A DNA stretch of 5,602 bases from Desulfobacterales bacterium (lineage in GTDB: Bacteria; Desulfobacterota; Desulfobacteria; Desulfobacterales; BuS5): the NCBI GenBank assembly GCA_020056865.1, contig JAGVGX010000299.1, positions 1 to 5,602 on the forward strand, given 5' to 3'. Each line of letters starts with the position of its first letter. Position 1 is the first letter of the stretch. Below, in pieces: positions 1 to 5,602 of this stretch. The translations under genes and the position numbers were made by a program. A model generated the notes under the pieces. The model saw nothing but the letters and a program-made list of their open reading frames with translations. It was not told where the DNA came from and did not search any database.

Positions 1-1634
1 AGGGCCTGGATCCAGAGTCCCGTCAGATGGTGCTGGACACTGTCAGCCAGCTTAGAAAACGCCTTCTTACCAAAGAAAAAATACTTGAGTTTGATAGAAG
101 CAACGTATTCCCTGAAGAAACGATCAGACAAATGCTGGGGCCGGATATTGGTTTGCAGCTTCTTTTTATTCCTGAAGAATATGGAGGAATGGGGGGAGGT
201 GCCCGTGATTCTTTTGAGGTAACCCGTGAAATGGCAAAGATTTGTCTTGGAATAGGAACGGCTTTTTTTGCTATTCAGCTTGGATCGGATCCCATATTGG
301 TAGGAGGGACAGAGGAACAGAAACAAAAATGGATGGGGGCAATTGCTGATGGCGGCGCCCTTGTCGCCTATGCAGTGACAGAATCAGGTGCGGGGAGTAA
401 TCTTGCTGCTATTAAAACAAAGGCAGACCCTGTCACAGATGATTCCGGTAAAATAATAGGATATAACATTAATGGCTCCAAACAGTTTATATCTACAGGT
501 GGTTATGCAGATTTTATAACCCTGCTTGCAAAAACGCCTGAAGGCCCTACTTTTTTTATTGTGGAAAAGGGCACAAAAGGATTTGTTCAGGGCAAAGGCG
601 AAGAAAAACACGGTTTGCATGCATCAAATACCTCTCCGCTGTCTTTTACAGATGTGTTTGTTCCAGTAGAAAATCTTATCGGAGGCGTCCCTGGTATAGG
701 GTTAAAACAGGCCAATAAGGTTTTTGGGTATACAAGGCTAATGGTCGCTGCAATGGCGCAGGGAGCTGGTGAAGCTGCCTTAGATATTGTGATTCCTTAT
801 GCAAACGAAAGAATCCAGTTTGGTTCTCCTATTTCAGAAAAACAGGGTTATACGCATAAGCTTGTTGTTCCGCATGCGGTTCGTCTTCAAGCAGCCGGTG
901 CATATATTGATGAAATTGCCAACATATACGATTCCGGCGATCAAGATATAGAAACTGAAGGATCCATAGCGAAACTGTTTGCAACTGAGGTTGCTAATCG
1001 TGCTGCAGATGATGCTATCCAGGCGCTTGGAGGGTATGGCTACATATGCGAATATGAGGTTGAAAAGATCAAGCGGGATGTAAAAGTAAGCTGTATTTAT
1101 GAAGGTACCAGTGAAATTCAGCAAAATATAATCAGTACGTTTAGATGGAAAAAAACAAGAAAAACAAAGGGGGAATTTTATAATAATATCGCCCTTGATA
1201 TGAATCAACTTGCTGAAAAAGTAAAAGATGCAGGGTGTATTTATTATAGCCTTGCAGCAAATGCGCTTAATACCATAATAACGCTGATTAATGATCATAA
1301 ACTTACTAAACAACAGTATGTTATGTTTGCACTTGCGGATATGATTACGTATGTCGAAGTAGGTGTAAGTCTGGCCCGAAAGGCAGTTGGTTTAACAGAT
1401 GCCGGAGATGCTCAAGCAGAAAAAATAAGAGCCATGAGTCGGATATTTGCAAATGAGACTGCCAAGCTTGTGGCTGGAAACAGCATAAAAATACTTTTAG
1501 GATCAGGTGTTATGGATCCGCCTGCGATATCTGATTTTATGGAAACGATTTCCTATAATCAACTGATCTTTAGCGGTCAAAACATTATAGCTGATATGGA
1601 CCTTGTTGCAGATATTTTATTTGAGAGGCGATAA
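1..1634 (+). CDS. Acyl-CoA dehydrogenase family flavoprotein with VLCAD-like C-terminal extension (5' partial)
   Basis: This is predicted to be an FAD enzyme that performs alpha,beta-dehydrogenation of an acyl thioester, passing electrons to ETF or a similar acceptor. The frame is open from base 3 to the window edge, and no Shine-Dalgarno sequence precedes the first ATG (27), so the true start is probably upstream. Numbering from that ATG, 535 residues are seen. The N-terminal helical domain contains IPEEYGGMGGG. The beta-domain FAD/substrate motif AVTESGAGSN is at 116-125, with Asn where the family signature usually has Asp. ERIQFGSPI is at 261-269. The second family signature starts at QALGGYG (332), and IYEGT carries the expected catalytic base Glu359. 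Residues from about 372 to 535 form an extra helical region like the tail of VLCAD/ACAD9, making it longer than the usual roughly 380-residue enzymes. Its stop overlaps the fabG start by one base, so translation is probably coupled. Family assignment is secure; the substrate (CoA or ACP thioester, chain length) is not. Confidence 0.93.
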   Translation, partial: GLDPESRQMVLDTVSQLRKRLLTKEKILEFDRSNVFPEETIRQMLGPDIGLQLLFIPEEYGGMGGGARDSFEVTREMAKICLGIGTAFFAIQLGSDPILVGGTEEQKQKWMGAIADGGALVAYAVTESGAGSNLAAIKTKADPVTDDSGKIIGYNINGSKQFISTGGYADFITLLAKTPEGPTFFIVEKGTKGFVQGKGEEKHGLHASNTSPLSFTDVFVPVENLIGGVPGIGLKQANKVFGYTRLMVAAMAQGAGEAALDIVIPYANERIQFGSPISEKQGYTHKLVVPHAVRLQAAGAYIDEIANIYDSGDQDIETEGSIAKLFATEVANRAADDAIQALGGYGYICEYEVEKIKRDVKVSCIYEGTSEIQQNIISTFRWKKTRKTKGEFYNNIALDMNQLAEKVKDAGCIYYSLAANALNTIITLINDHKLTKQQYVMFALADMITYVEVGVSLARKAVGLTDAGDAQAEKIRAMSRIFANETAKLVAGNSIKILLGSGVMDPPAISDFMETISYNQLIFSGQNIIADMDLVADILFERR

Positions 1635-2401
1635 TGACCGATAAAAACAAACGGATCGTAGTGGTTACGGGCGCTTCAAGAGGTATAGGACGTGCAATCT
1701 GCATTGCATTGGCTGAGCCTGAAACACATATATATTTTAATTATTTTGCACCGGGATCTGGTGAGGAAGCAGAAAAAAAAGCAGCTCTGGAAACTGAAAA
1801 ACTTATATTAAAAGCCGGTGGATCATCAACAAGTAAAAGTGTGAATGTGGCGTCGGAAAAAGATGTTAATGATTTTTTCAAATTTGTAATTGATGCGTCA
1901 GACAGGATTGATGTCCTTGTAAATAATGCGGGGATAACCAGAGATGGCCTTCTCGTGAGAATGAAGGAAAAAGACTGGGATGCAGTACTTGATGTGAATT
2001 TAAAGGGTGCGTTTCTTTGTACAAAAATTTCGGCCAAAGCAATGATGAAACAGCGGTATGGCCGAATTATTAATATCGCATCTGTTGTTGGTGTTATCGG
2101 CAACCCAGGGCAGGCCAATTATGTGGCTTCAAAGGCAGGAATTATTGGACTGACAAAAGCGACGGCAAAAGAACTTGCGCAACGAAATATTACCGTCAAT
2201 GCAGTTGCGCCGGGATTTATAGAAACGGATATGACAGCACAGCTTTCTGATAATACAAGGAATGCAATGCTGTCACAAATACCACTTGGACGAACAGGAT
2301 GCCCTGAAGATGTTGCAGAGGTGGTTGCATTTCTTGCTTCAGAAAAAGCGGCATACATTACCGGACAAGTGATACATGTAAGTGGTGGAATGTATATATG
2401 A
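1634..2401 (+). CDS. fabG: 3-oxoacyl-[acyl-carrier-protein] reductase FabG
   Basis: This is a cytoplasmic short-chain dehydrogenase/reductase that reduces 3-oxoacyl-ACP to 3-hydroxyacyl-ACP, the first reduction of the elongation cycle. The protein has 255 residues. The Rossmann nucleotide loop TGASRGIG is near the N-terminus, followed by NNAGITRD. The catalytic tetrad is complete: Asn122, Ser150, Tyr163 and Lys167, with the same spacing as E. coli FabG (110/138/151/155). The motifs PGFIETDMT and the ending VSGGMYI are typical of true FabG. Relative to E. coli it is about 12 residues longer before the catalytic Asn, in a charged stretch after beta-2 (about 36-60). No acidic residue closes beta-2 (IYFNYF), which favours NADPH over NADH, though this is inference. 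The ATG lies in TAATG with the dehydrogenase stop and follows GAGAGG (1623-1628). The next gene encodes its ACP partner. Another reductase of the family acting on CoA thioesters is possible but less likely given acpP and fabF alongside. Confidence 0.95.
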   Translation: MTDKNKRIVVVTGASRGIGRAICIALAEPETHIYFNYFAPGSGEEAEKKAALETEKLILKAGGSSTSKSVNVASEKDVNDFFKFVIDASDRIDVLVNNAGITRDGLLVRMKEKDWDAVLDVNLKGAFLCTKISAKAMMKQRYGRIINIASVVGVIGNPGQANYVASKAGIIGLTKATAKELAQRNITVNAVAPGFIETDMTAQLSDNTRNAMLSQIPLGRTGCPEDVAEVVAFLASEKAAYITGQVIHVSGGMYI

Positions 2402-2402
2402 A

Positions 2403-2408
2403 AAGGAG
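2403..2408 (+). promoter_or_regulatory. Shine-Dalgarno site of acpP
   Basis: AAGGAG lies 9 bases before the ATG at 2418. It decides the acpP start: the same frame also has an ATG at 2382 inside fabG, but that one would add 12 residues not found on acyl carrier proteins and has no such site at a proper distance. Confidence 0.85.
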
Positions 2409-2417
2409 ATTTGTCTA

Positions 2418-2648
2418 ATGTCTATTGTTGATAAGGTAAAAAAAATTATTGCAGAAAAATTAAGTGTTGATCTTTCCGAGGTTGTTTCTGAGGCATCCTT
2501 TGTGGACGATTTGGGTGCGGATTCACTTGATCTTGTTGAACTGATCATGTCTATGGAAGAAGAATTTGATGTGGAAATTTCTGATGAAGATGCTGAACTG
2601 TTGGTAACCGTTAAAGATGCCATAGATTATATTGAAAAGAATGAATAG
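2418..2648 (+). CDS. acpP: Acyl carrier protein
   Basis: This small acidic four-helix carrier is expected to bind acyl intermediates through 4'-phosphopantetheine and present them to FabG, FabF and other lipid enzymes in the cytoplasm. The 76-residue length is standard. The attachment motif [10 protein letters not shown] is present with Ser36 as the modification site, followed by the acidic recognition helix and the typical [14 protein letters not shown] segment. The start at 2418 gives the usual N-terminus ([11 protein letters not shown]) and has a good ribosome site; the upstream in-frame ATG at 2382 is rejected. It sits 16 bases after fabG and 53 before fabF, an order common in bacterial fatty-acid gene clusters. 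Whether it is the organism's housekeeping ACP or a dedicated second copy cannot be told from this window. Nothing in the sequence marks it as specialised. Confidence 0.97.
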   Translation: MSIVDKVKKIIAEKLSVDLSEVVSEASFVDDLGADSLDLVELIMSMEEEFDVEISDEDAELLVTVKDAIDYIEKNE

Positions 2649-2701
2649 AATTGAACGTTCAGATAATAGTAAAGGTAGAATGACTTTTTCAGGGGGTTGT
2701 T
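2649..2701 (+). other. acpP-fabF spacer with a 10-bp palindrome and a 9-codon mini-ORF
   Basis: This is the largest gap within the operon, at 53 bases. It holds the perfect palindrome TGAACGTTCA (2652-2661). An ATG at 2680, preceded by AAAGG, opens a 9-codon frame (MTFSGGCFG) that ends at TAG 2707-2709, just past the fabF start codon. Neither a promoter nor a terminator is convincing here. The mini-ORF may be chance, or may couple ribosomes onto the TTG start of fabF. Confidence 0.3.
2691..2696 (+). promoter_or_regulatory. Shine-Dalgarno site of fabF
   Basis: AGGGGG lies 5 bases before TTG 2702. It supports this rare start codon, which also gives the standard FabF N-terminus (MDRRVVITGVGLVTPLG); no in-frame ATG or GTG upstream does so. 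Confidence 0.75.
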
Positions 2702-3949
2702 TTGGATAGACGGGTTGTGATAACAGGCGTTGGATTGGTTACACCCCTTGGTGTTGGTGTTAAAGAGACATGGTCTGCATTATGTGCGGGAAAATCAGGC
2801 ATAGGTGAAATTACCAGGTTTGATGTTTCTGATTATGAAACAAAAATTGCAGGAGAAGTAAAAGGCTTTAATCCGAATGACTATCTTCCCCAAAAAGACG
2901 CAAAACGTGTTCAGCCATTTATAGCATATGCTATTGCAGCAACCCGTATGGCATTGGAAGATTCGGGCTTAATTATAAACAGTGTCAATGAAAACAGGGT
3001 AGGTGTTATTACCGGGTGCGGTCTTGGCGGGCTGGATATGATTGAAAAAAACAGTATCCTTATCAATAAAAATGGCCCAAAAAGGATTAGCCCGTTTTTT
3101 ATACCGATGATTATCGGCAACATGGCACCAGGTATGATTTCCATTCATTTTGGAGCAAAAGGCCCCTGTTCTTCGCTTGCTACGGCATGTGCTGCTGGGA
3201 CTCATGCTGTGGGAGAGGCTTATGAGGTAATAAAAAGGGGAGACGCTGATGCTATGATATCAGGAGGCGTTGAATCCGTTATTTCGCCTTGCTGTATTGG
3301 TGGATTTAATGCCATGAAAGCGTTGTCTACGCGTAACAGCGAACCTGAAAAAGCTTCCAGACCTTTTGACAGAGACAGAGATGGGTTTGTTCCTGGAGAA
3401 GGGTGTGGTATTGTTATACTGGAAAGTCTTGATAATGCACTTGAAAGAGGTGCCCATATTTATGCTGAGATTATTGGCTACGGTATGAGCAGTGATGGAT
3501 ATCATGTGGCAGCGCCGGCTCCTGACGGCGAAGGCGCTGTCAGATGTATGCAGGCGGCATTGGCTGATGCCGGGATTTCCTATGACAAGGTCAACTATAT
3601 CAATGCTCACGGGACATCGACTGAACTCAACGACCTTTACGAAACAAGGGCCATTAAGACGGTTTTTAAGGAAAAAGCACACCAGATTCCGGTAAGTTCC
3701 ACAAAATCTATGACAGGCCATCTTTTGGGCGGTGCAGGCGGGGTGGAAGCAGTATTTACAGCGCTGACCATCAAGGAAGGGATCATTCCTCCGACAATCA
3801 ATCTTGATAATCCAGGTGAAGAATGTGACCTTGATTATGTCCCTCATGTTGCAAGAAGGGCTAATGTGAATGTTGCCATGTCGAATTCCTTTGGATTCGG
3901 TGGAACAAACGCAACACTTGTTTTTCAAAAATATTCTGACAAGTCTTAG
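2702..3949 (+). CDS. fabF: 3-oxoacyl-[acyl-carrier-protein] synthase II (FabF)
   Basis: This decarboxylating thiolase-fold condensing enzyme is expected to join malonyl-ACP to an acyl-ACP, lengthening the chain by two carbons. The 415-residue length is normal for KAS II. The Cys-His-His triad falls on E. coli FabF numbering: Cys163 in TACAAGTHAVGEA, His303 in NAHGTST, and His340 in STKSMTGHLLG, with Lys335 also kept. The gatekeeper Phe is in SFGFGGTN (residue 399, matching E. coli 400). GGPK-like ISPFFIP, ALSTRN and SRPFDRDRDGFVPGEG are further family landmarks. With a cysteine nucleophile it is an elongating synthase, not a chain-length factor (Gln) or a FabH. The start is TTG with a strong ribosome site. 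It follows acpP, its carrier. KAS II from primary metabolism is most likely; a homologue for a special lipid or polyketide cannot be excluded from sequence alone. A GC-rich inverted repeat lies inside the gene (3507-3542). Confidence 0.97.
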   Translation: MDRRVVITGVGLVTPLGVGVKETWSALCAGKSGIGEITRFDVSDYETKIAGEVKGFNPNDYLPQKDAKRVQPFIAYAIAATRMALEDSGLIINSVNENRVGVITGCGLGGLDMIEKNSILINKNGPKRISPFFIPMIIGNMAPGMISIHFGAKGPCSSLATACAAGTHAVGEAYEVIKRGDADAMISGGVESVISPCCIGGFNAMKALSTRNSEPEKASRPFDRDRDGFVPGEGCGIVILESLDNALERGAHIYAEIIGYGMSSDGYHVAAPAPDGEGAVRCMQAALADAGISYDKVNYINAHGTSTELNDLYETRAIKTVFKEKAHQIPVSSTKSMTGHLLGGAGGVEAVFTALTIKEGIIPPTINLDNPGEECDLDYVPHVARRANVNVAMSNSFGFGGTNATLVFQKYSDKS

Positions 3950-4030
3950 CTTATTTAAAAAAAACATATAGCAACTACCCTCCTTTTTTTTCTTTATTTA
4001 CCCCTGCTAATCTGTGTATTAAAAAATGAC
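3950..4030 (+). other. Intergenic gap between fabF and the ABC-F gene
   Basis: These 81 AT-rich bases contain an A8 run (3957-3964), CCCTCC and a T8 run (3984-3991). I find no GC-rich stem before the T run, so an intrinsic terminator is not supported. A weak sigma70-like pair, TTTATT (3993-3998) and TATTAA (4017-4022) with an 18-base spacer, could start transcription close to the ATG at 4031. The matches are poor (3/6 and 4/6), so this is only a possibility. No Shine-Dalgarno sequence precedes the next gene. Confidence 0.4.
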
Positions 4031-5602
4031 ATGATCAGAATAGAAAATCTTAATAAAAGCTTTGGAAGCCATGTATTGTTTGACGATGTTAATTTCAAGA
4101 TCAATCATAGGGAACGCATTGGCCTTGTAGGTCGTAACGGGCATGGTAAAACAACTTTATTCAGGCTTATTACAGGGGAAGAACCATTAGAAGAAGGTGT
4201 GGTCACCATCCCGAGAAACTACAGAATAGCCTATGTTCTTCAGCAGCTTGAATTCACAGAAAATTCGATACTTAAAGAGTGCATGACACAGCTTCCGCTT
4301 CAGGAGCGTGATTGCATGTGGAAAGCTGAGAAAATTCTTGCAGGGCTGGGTTTTTCTCAAGCAGATATGTTAAGGCCGCCGGAGGAATTTTCTGGTGGTT
4401 ATCAGGTACGTTTAAACCTGGCAAAAGCTTTTATTTCTCAACCCGATCTTTTGCTTTTAGATGAGCCTACCAATTATCTTGATATTACATCCATTCGATG
4501 GGTTGAAGGTTTTCTTAAGAGATGGCCGGGTGAGCTGATGCTTGTTTCTCACGACAGAAGCTTTATGGATAATATCGCTACCCATGTCATAGGAATACAT
4601 CGAAAAAAAGTACGCAAGACTGCTGGAAATACAGAAAAATTTTATACACAGATAGCTCAGGACGAAGAGATCTATGAAAAAACGCGAATCAACGATGAAA
4701 AACGACGCAAAGAAATCGATCAGTTTATAACCCGTTTCAGAGCCAAGGCAAGACTGGCGAATATGGTGCAGTCAAGAATAAAGGCCTTGAACAAGCTTGA
4801 AAAAAAGCAGCAGCTTGAATCGTTGAAGGATCTGGAGTTTTCTTTTAAAAGTAAGCCGTTTCAAGGAAAATTTGTTATGTCGGCAAGCAACCTTTCTTTT
4901 TCATATGATGAAAAAATGCCGCTTATAAGTAACGTGAATCTTACCATTGGCGCACGGGAACGGTTATGCATTGTAGGCAAAAACGGTAAAGGTAAAACAA
5001 CACTTCTTAAACTTCTATCTGGTGTCCTTAAACCTCAGCAGGGAGATGTCTCATATCATCGGACGGTATCTAAAGGTTTTTTTGAACAGTCAAATGTTAA
5101 AACTTTATATGATGACAATACCGTTGAAGAAGAAATTGTATCGTCAAACCCTGCGTTAGACAGGCAAAGTGTACGCAATATTTGCGGTGCCATGATGTTT
5201 TCAGGTGACGCAGCGCTTAAAAGAATAAAAGTTCTTTCCGGTGGAGAAAAAACAAGAGTGATGCTTGGCAAAATTCTTGTGACGCCGACAAATCTTTTGC
5301 TTCTTGATGAGCCGACCAATCATCTTGATATGGAATCTTGCGACTCGTTGCTTGCTGCCATAGATAATTTTGAAGGTGCTGTAATCATTGTTACCCATAA
5401 TGAGATGTTTTTACATGCACTTGCAGAAAGACTTGTTATATTTCAAAATAACCGGATTCAGGTCTTTACAGGCTCATACCAGGAATTTCTGGAAAAGCAG
5501 GGGTGGGAAGAAGAAAAGGCAGCCTCAATTGATAACAGGGATGAAGGCATAAAACAGACAAAAAAGGAAAGCAAAAAAAAGCGTTCCGAACTTATTGCCA
5601 AC
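4031..5602 (+). CDS. ABC-F family ATPase, YheS/Uup-like (3' partial)
   Basis: This soluble tandem-ABC ATPase belongs to a family that binds the ribosomal E site and assists translation or stalled ribosomes; no membrane segments are seen, so it is not an exporter. The frame stays open to the window end, giving 524 residues. First ABC domain: Walker A GRNGHGKT (34-41), Q-loop near 71, signature FSGGYQ (120-125), Walker B LLLLDEPTNYLD (140-151, Glu145) and SHD switch His174. Linker: a charged helical region (about 205-270) with RFRAKARLANMVQSRIKALN, like the tRNA-contacting linker of YheS. Second domain: GKNGKGKT (316-323), LSGGE (402-406), LLLLDEPTNHLD (422-433, Glu427) and VTHNEMF (His456). 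Both catalytic glutamates are intact. The spacing between Q-loop and signature 1 is too short for an EttA-type Arm. A Lys-rich tail begins near 505 and is cut by the edge. The start at 4031 gives the expected MIRIENLNKSFG but has no Shine-Dalgarno site. A specific role such as antibiotic protection cannot be assigned. Confidence 0.95.
   Translation, partial: MIRIENLNKSFGSHVLFDDVNFKINHRERIGLVGRNGHGKTTLFRLITGEEPLEEGVVTIPRNYRIAYVLQQLEFTENSILKECMTQLPLQERDCMWKAEKILAGLGFSQADMLRPPEEFSGGYQVRLNLAKAFISQPDLLLLDEPTNYLDITSIRWVEGFLKRWPGELMLVSHDRSFMDNIATHVIGIHRKKVRKTAGNTEKFYTQIAQDEEIYEKTRINDEKRRKEIDQFITRFRAKARLANMVQSRIKALNKLEKKQQLESLKDLEFSFKSKPFQGKFVMSASNLSFSYDEKMPLISNVNLTIGARERLCIVGKNGKGKTTLLKLLSGVLKPQQGDVSYHRTVSKGFFEQSNVKTLYDDNTVEEEIVSSNPALDRQSVRNICGAMMFSGDAALKRIKVLSGGEKTRVMLGKILVTPTNLLLLDEPTNHLDMESCDSLLAAIDNFEGAVIIVTHNEMFLHALAERLVIFQNNRIQVFTGSYQEFLEKQGWEEEKAASIDNRDEGIKQTKKESKKKRSELIAN

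Noticed and set aside
1..26. Promoter or ribosome site for the first gene
   Set aside because: The dehydrogenase frame is open through these bases and no such signal is visible, so they are best read as coding.
834..1313. 159-codon open frame on the - strand opposite the dehydrogenase
   Set aside because: Antisense shadow of a gene with clear family motifs; the product is Phe/Ile/Cys-rich with no recognisable domain and no supporting start signal.
2382..2417. Upstream in-frame ATG that would extend the acyl carrier protein by 12 residues
   Set aside because: It lies within fabG, lacks a suitable ribosome site, and gives an N-terminus not seen in this family; ATG 2418 has a good site and the standard length.
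3492..3695. 67-codon + strand frame inside fabF
   Set aside because: Out-of-frame shadow of the catalytic-His region of fabF; no recognisable domain.
3260..3967. 235-codon open frame on the - strand opposite fabF, with AAGGAGG about 11 bases before its ATG
   Set aside because: It lies entirely antisense to a strongly supported fabF, its translation is rich in Cys, Arg and Ile with no recognisable fold, and the purine site is simply the complement of CCTCC in the gap after fabF.
3976..3985. CCCTCCTTTT resembling the anti-Shine-Dalgarno tail of 16S rRNA
   Set aside because: There is no downstream Shine-Dalgarno sequence for it to sequester, and no rRNA-like context; likely chance.
3950..3991. 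Possible intrinsic terminator after fabF, because of the T8 run
   Set aside because: The bases before the T run cannot form a GC-rich stem; only a weak AT-rich GCTTAT/ATATAGC pairing is possible.

Overview
The window is a compact, gene-dense, somewhat AT-rich bacterial segment. All five genes lie on the + strand and almost no sequence is noncoding. From left to right they are: an acyl-CoA dehydrogenase-family flavoprotein (5' end cut by the window edge), a FabG-type 3-oxoacyl-ACP reductase, an acyl carrier protein, a FabF-type 3-oxoacyl-ACP synthase II, and a tandem-ABC ATPase of the ABC-F type (3' end cut by the window edge). The protein style suggests an anaerobic, Desulfobacterota (Desulfobacterales)-like Gram-negative bacterium. 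This is an inference from the look of the proteins, in particular the long acyl-CoA dehydrogenase with a VLCAD-like tail and the fabG-acpP-fabF order; no marker gene in the window proves it.

Region 1 to 3949 looks like one transcription unit for acyl-thioester chemistry. The dehydrogenase stop and the fabG start share one base (TAATG). fabG and acpP are 16 bases apart, and acpP and fabF 53 bases apart. AcpP would carry the growing acyl chain on its phosphopantetheine serine, FabF would extend it with malonyl-ACP, and FabG would reduce the resulting 3-oxo group. The dehydratase, enoyl reductase, malonyl transferase and FabH initiation enzyme are not in view. In their place the operon carries a flavoprotein that normally forms or reduces a 2,3-double bond on acyl thioesters. 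This is the most interesting feature of the window: either an auxiliary fatty-acid synthase with a dedicated acyl-thioester dehydrogenase, or simply clustering of degradation and synthesis genes.

Region 3950 to 4030 is a short AT-rich gap without a convincing terminator. Region 4031 to 5602 encodes the ABC-F protein, a soluble ribosome-associated ATPase type rather than a transporter, probably functionally unrelated to the lipid genes. It has no visible Shine-Dalgarno sequence.

No tRNA, rRNA, CRISPR array, insertion sequence, integrase or attachment site was recognised. I found no strong evidence for a wholly new system; the odd items are gene context and small translation-signal curiosities.
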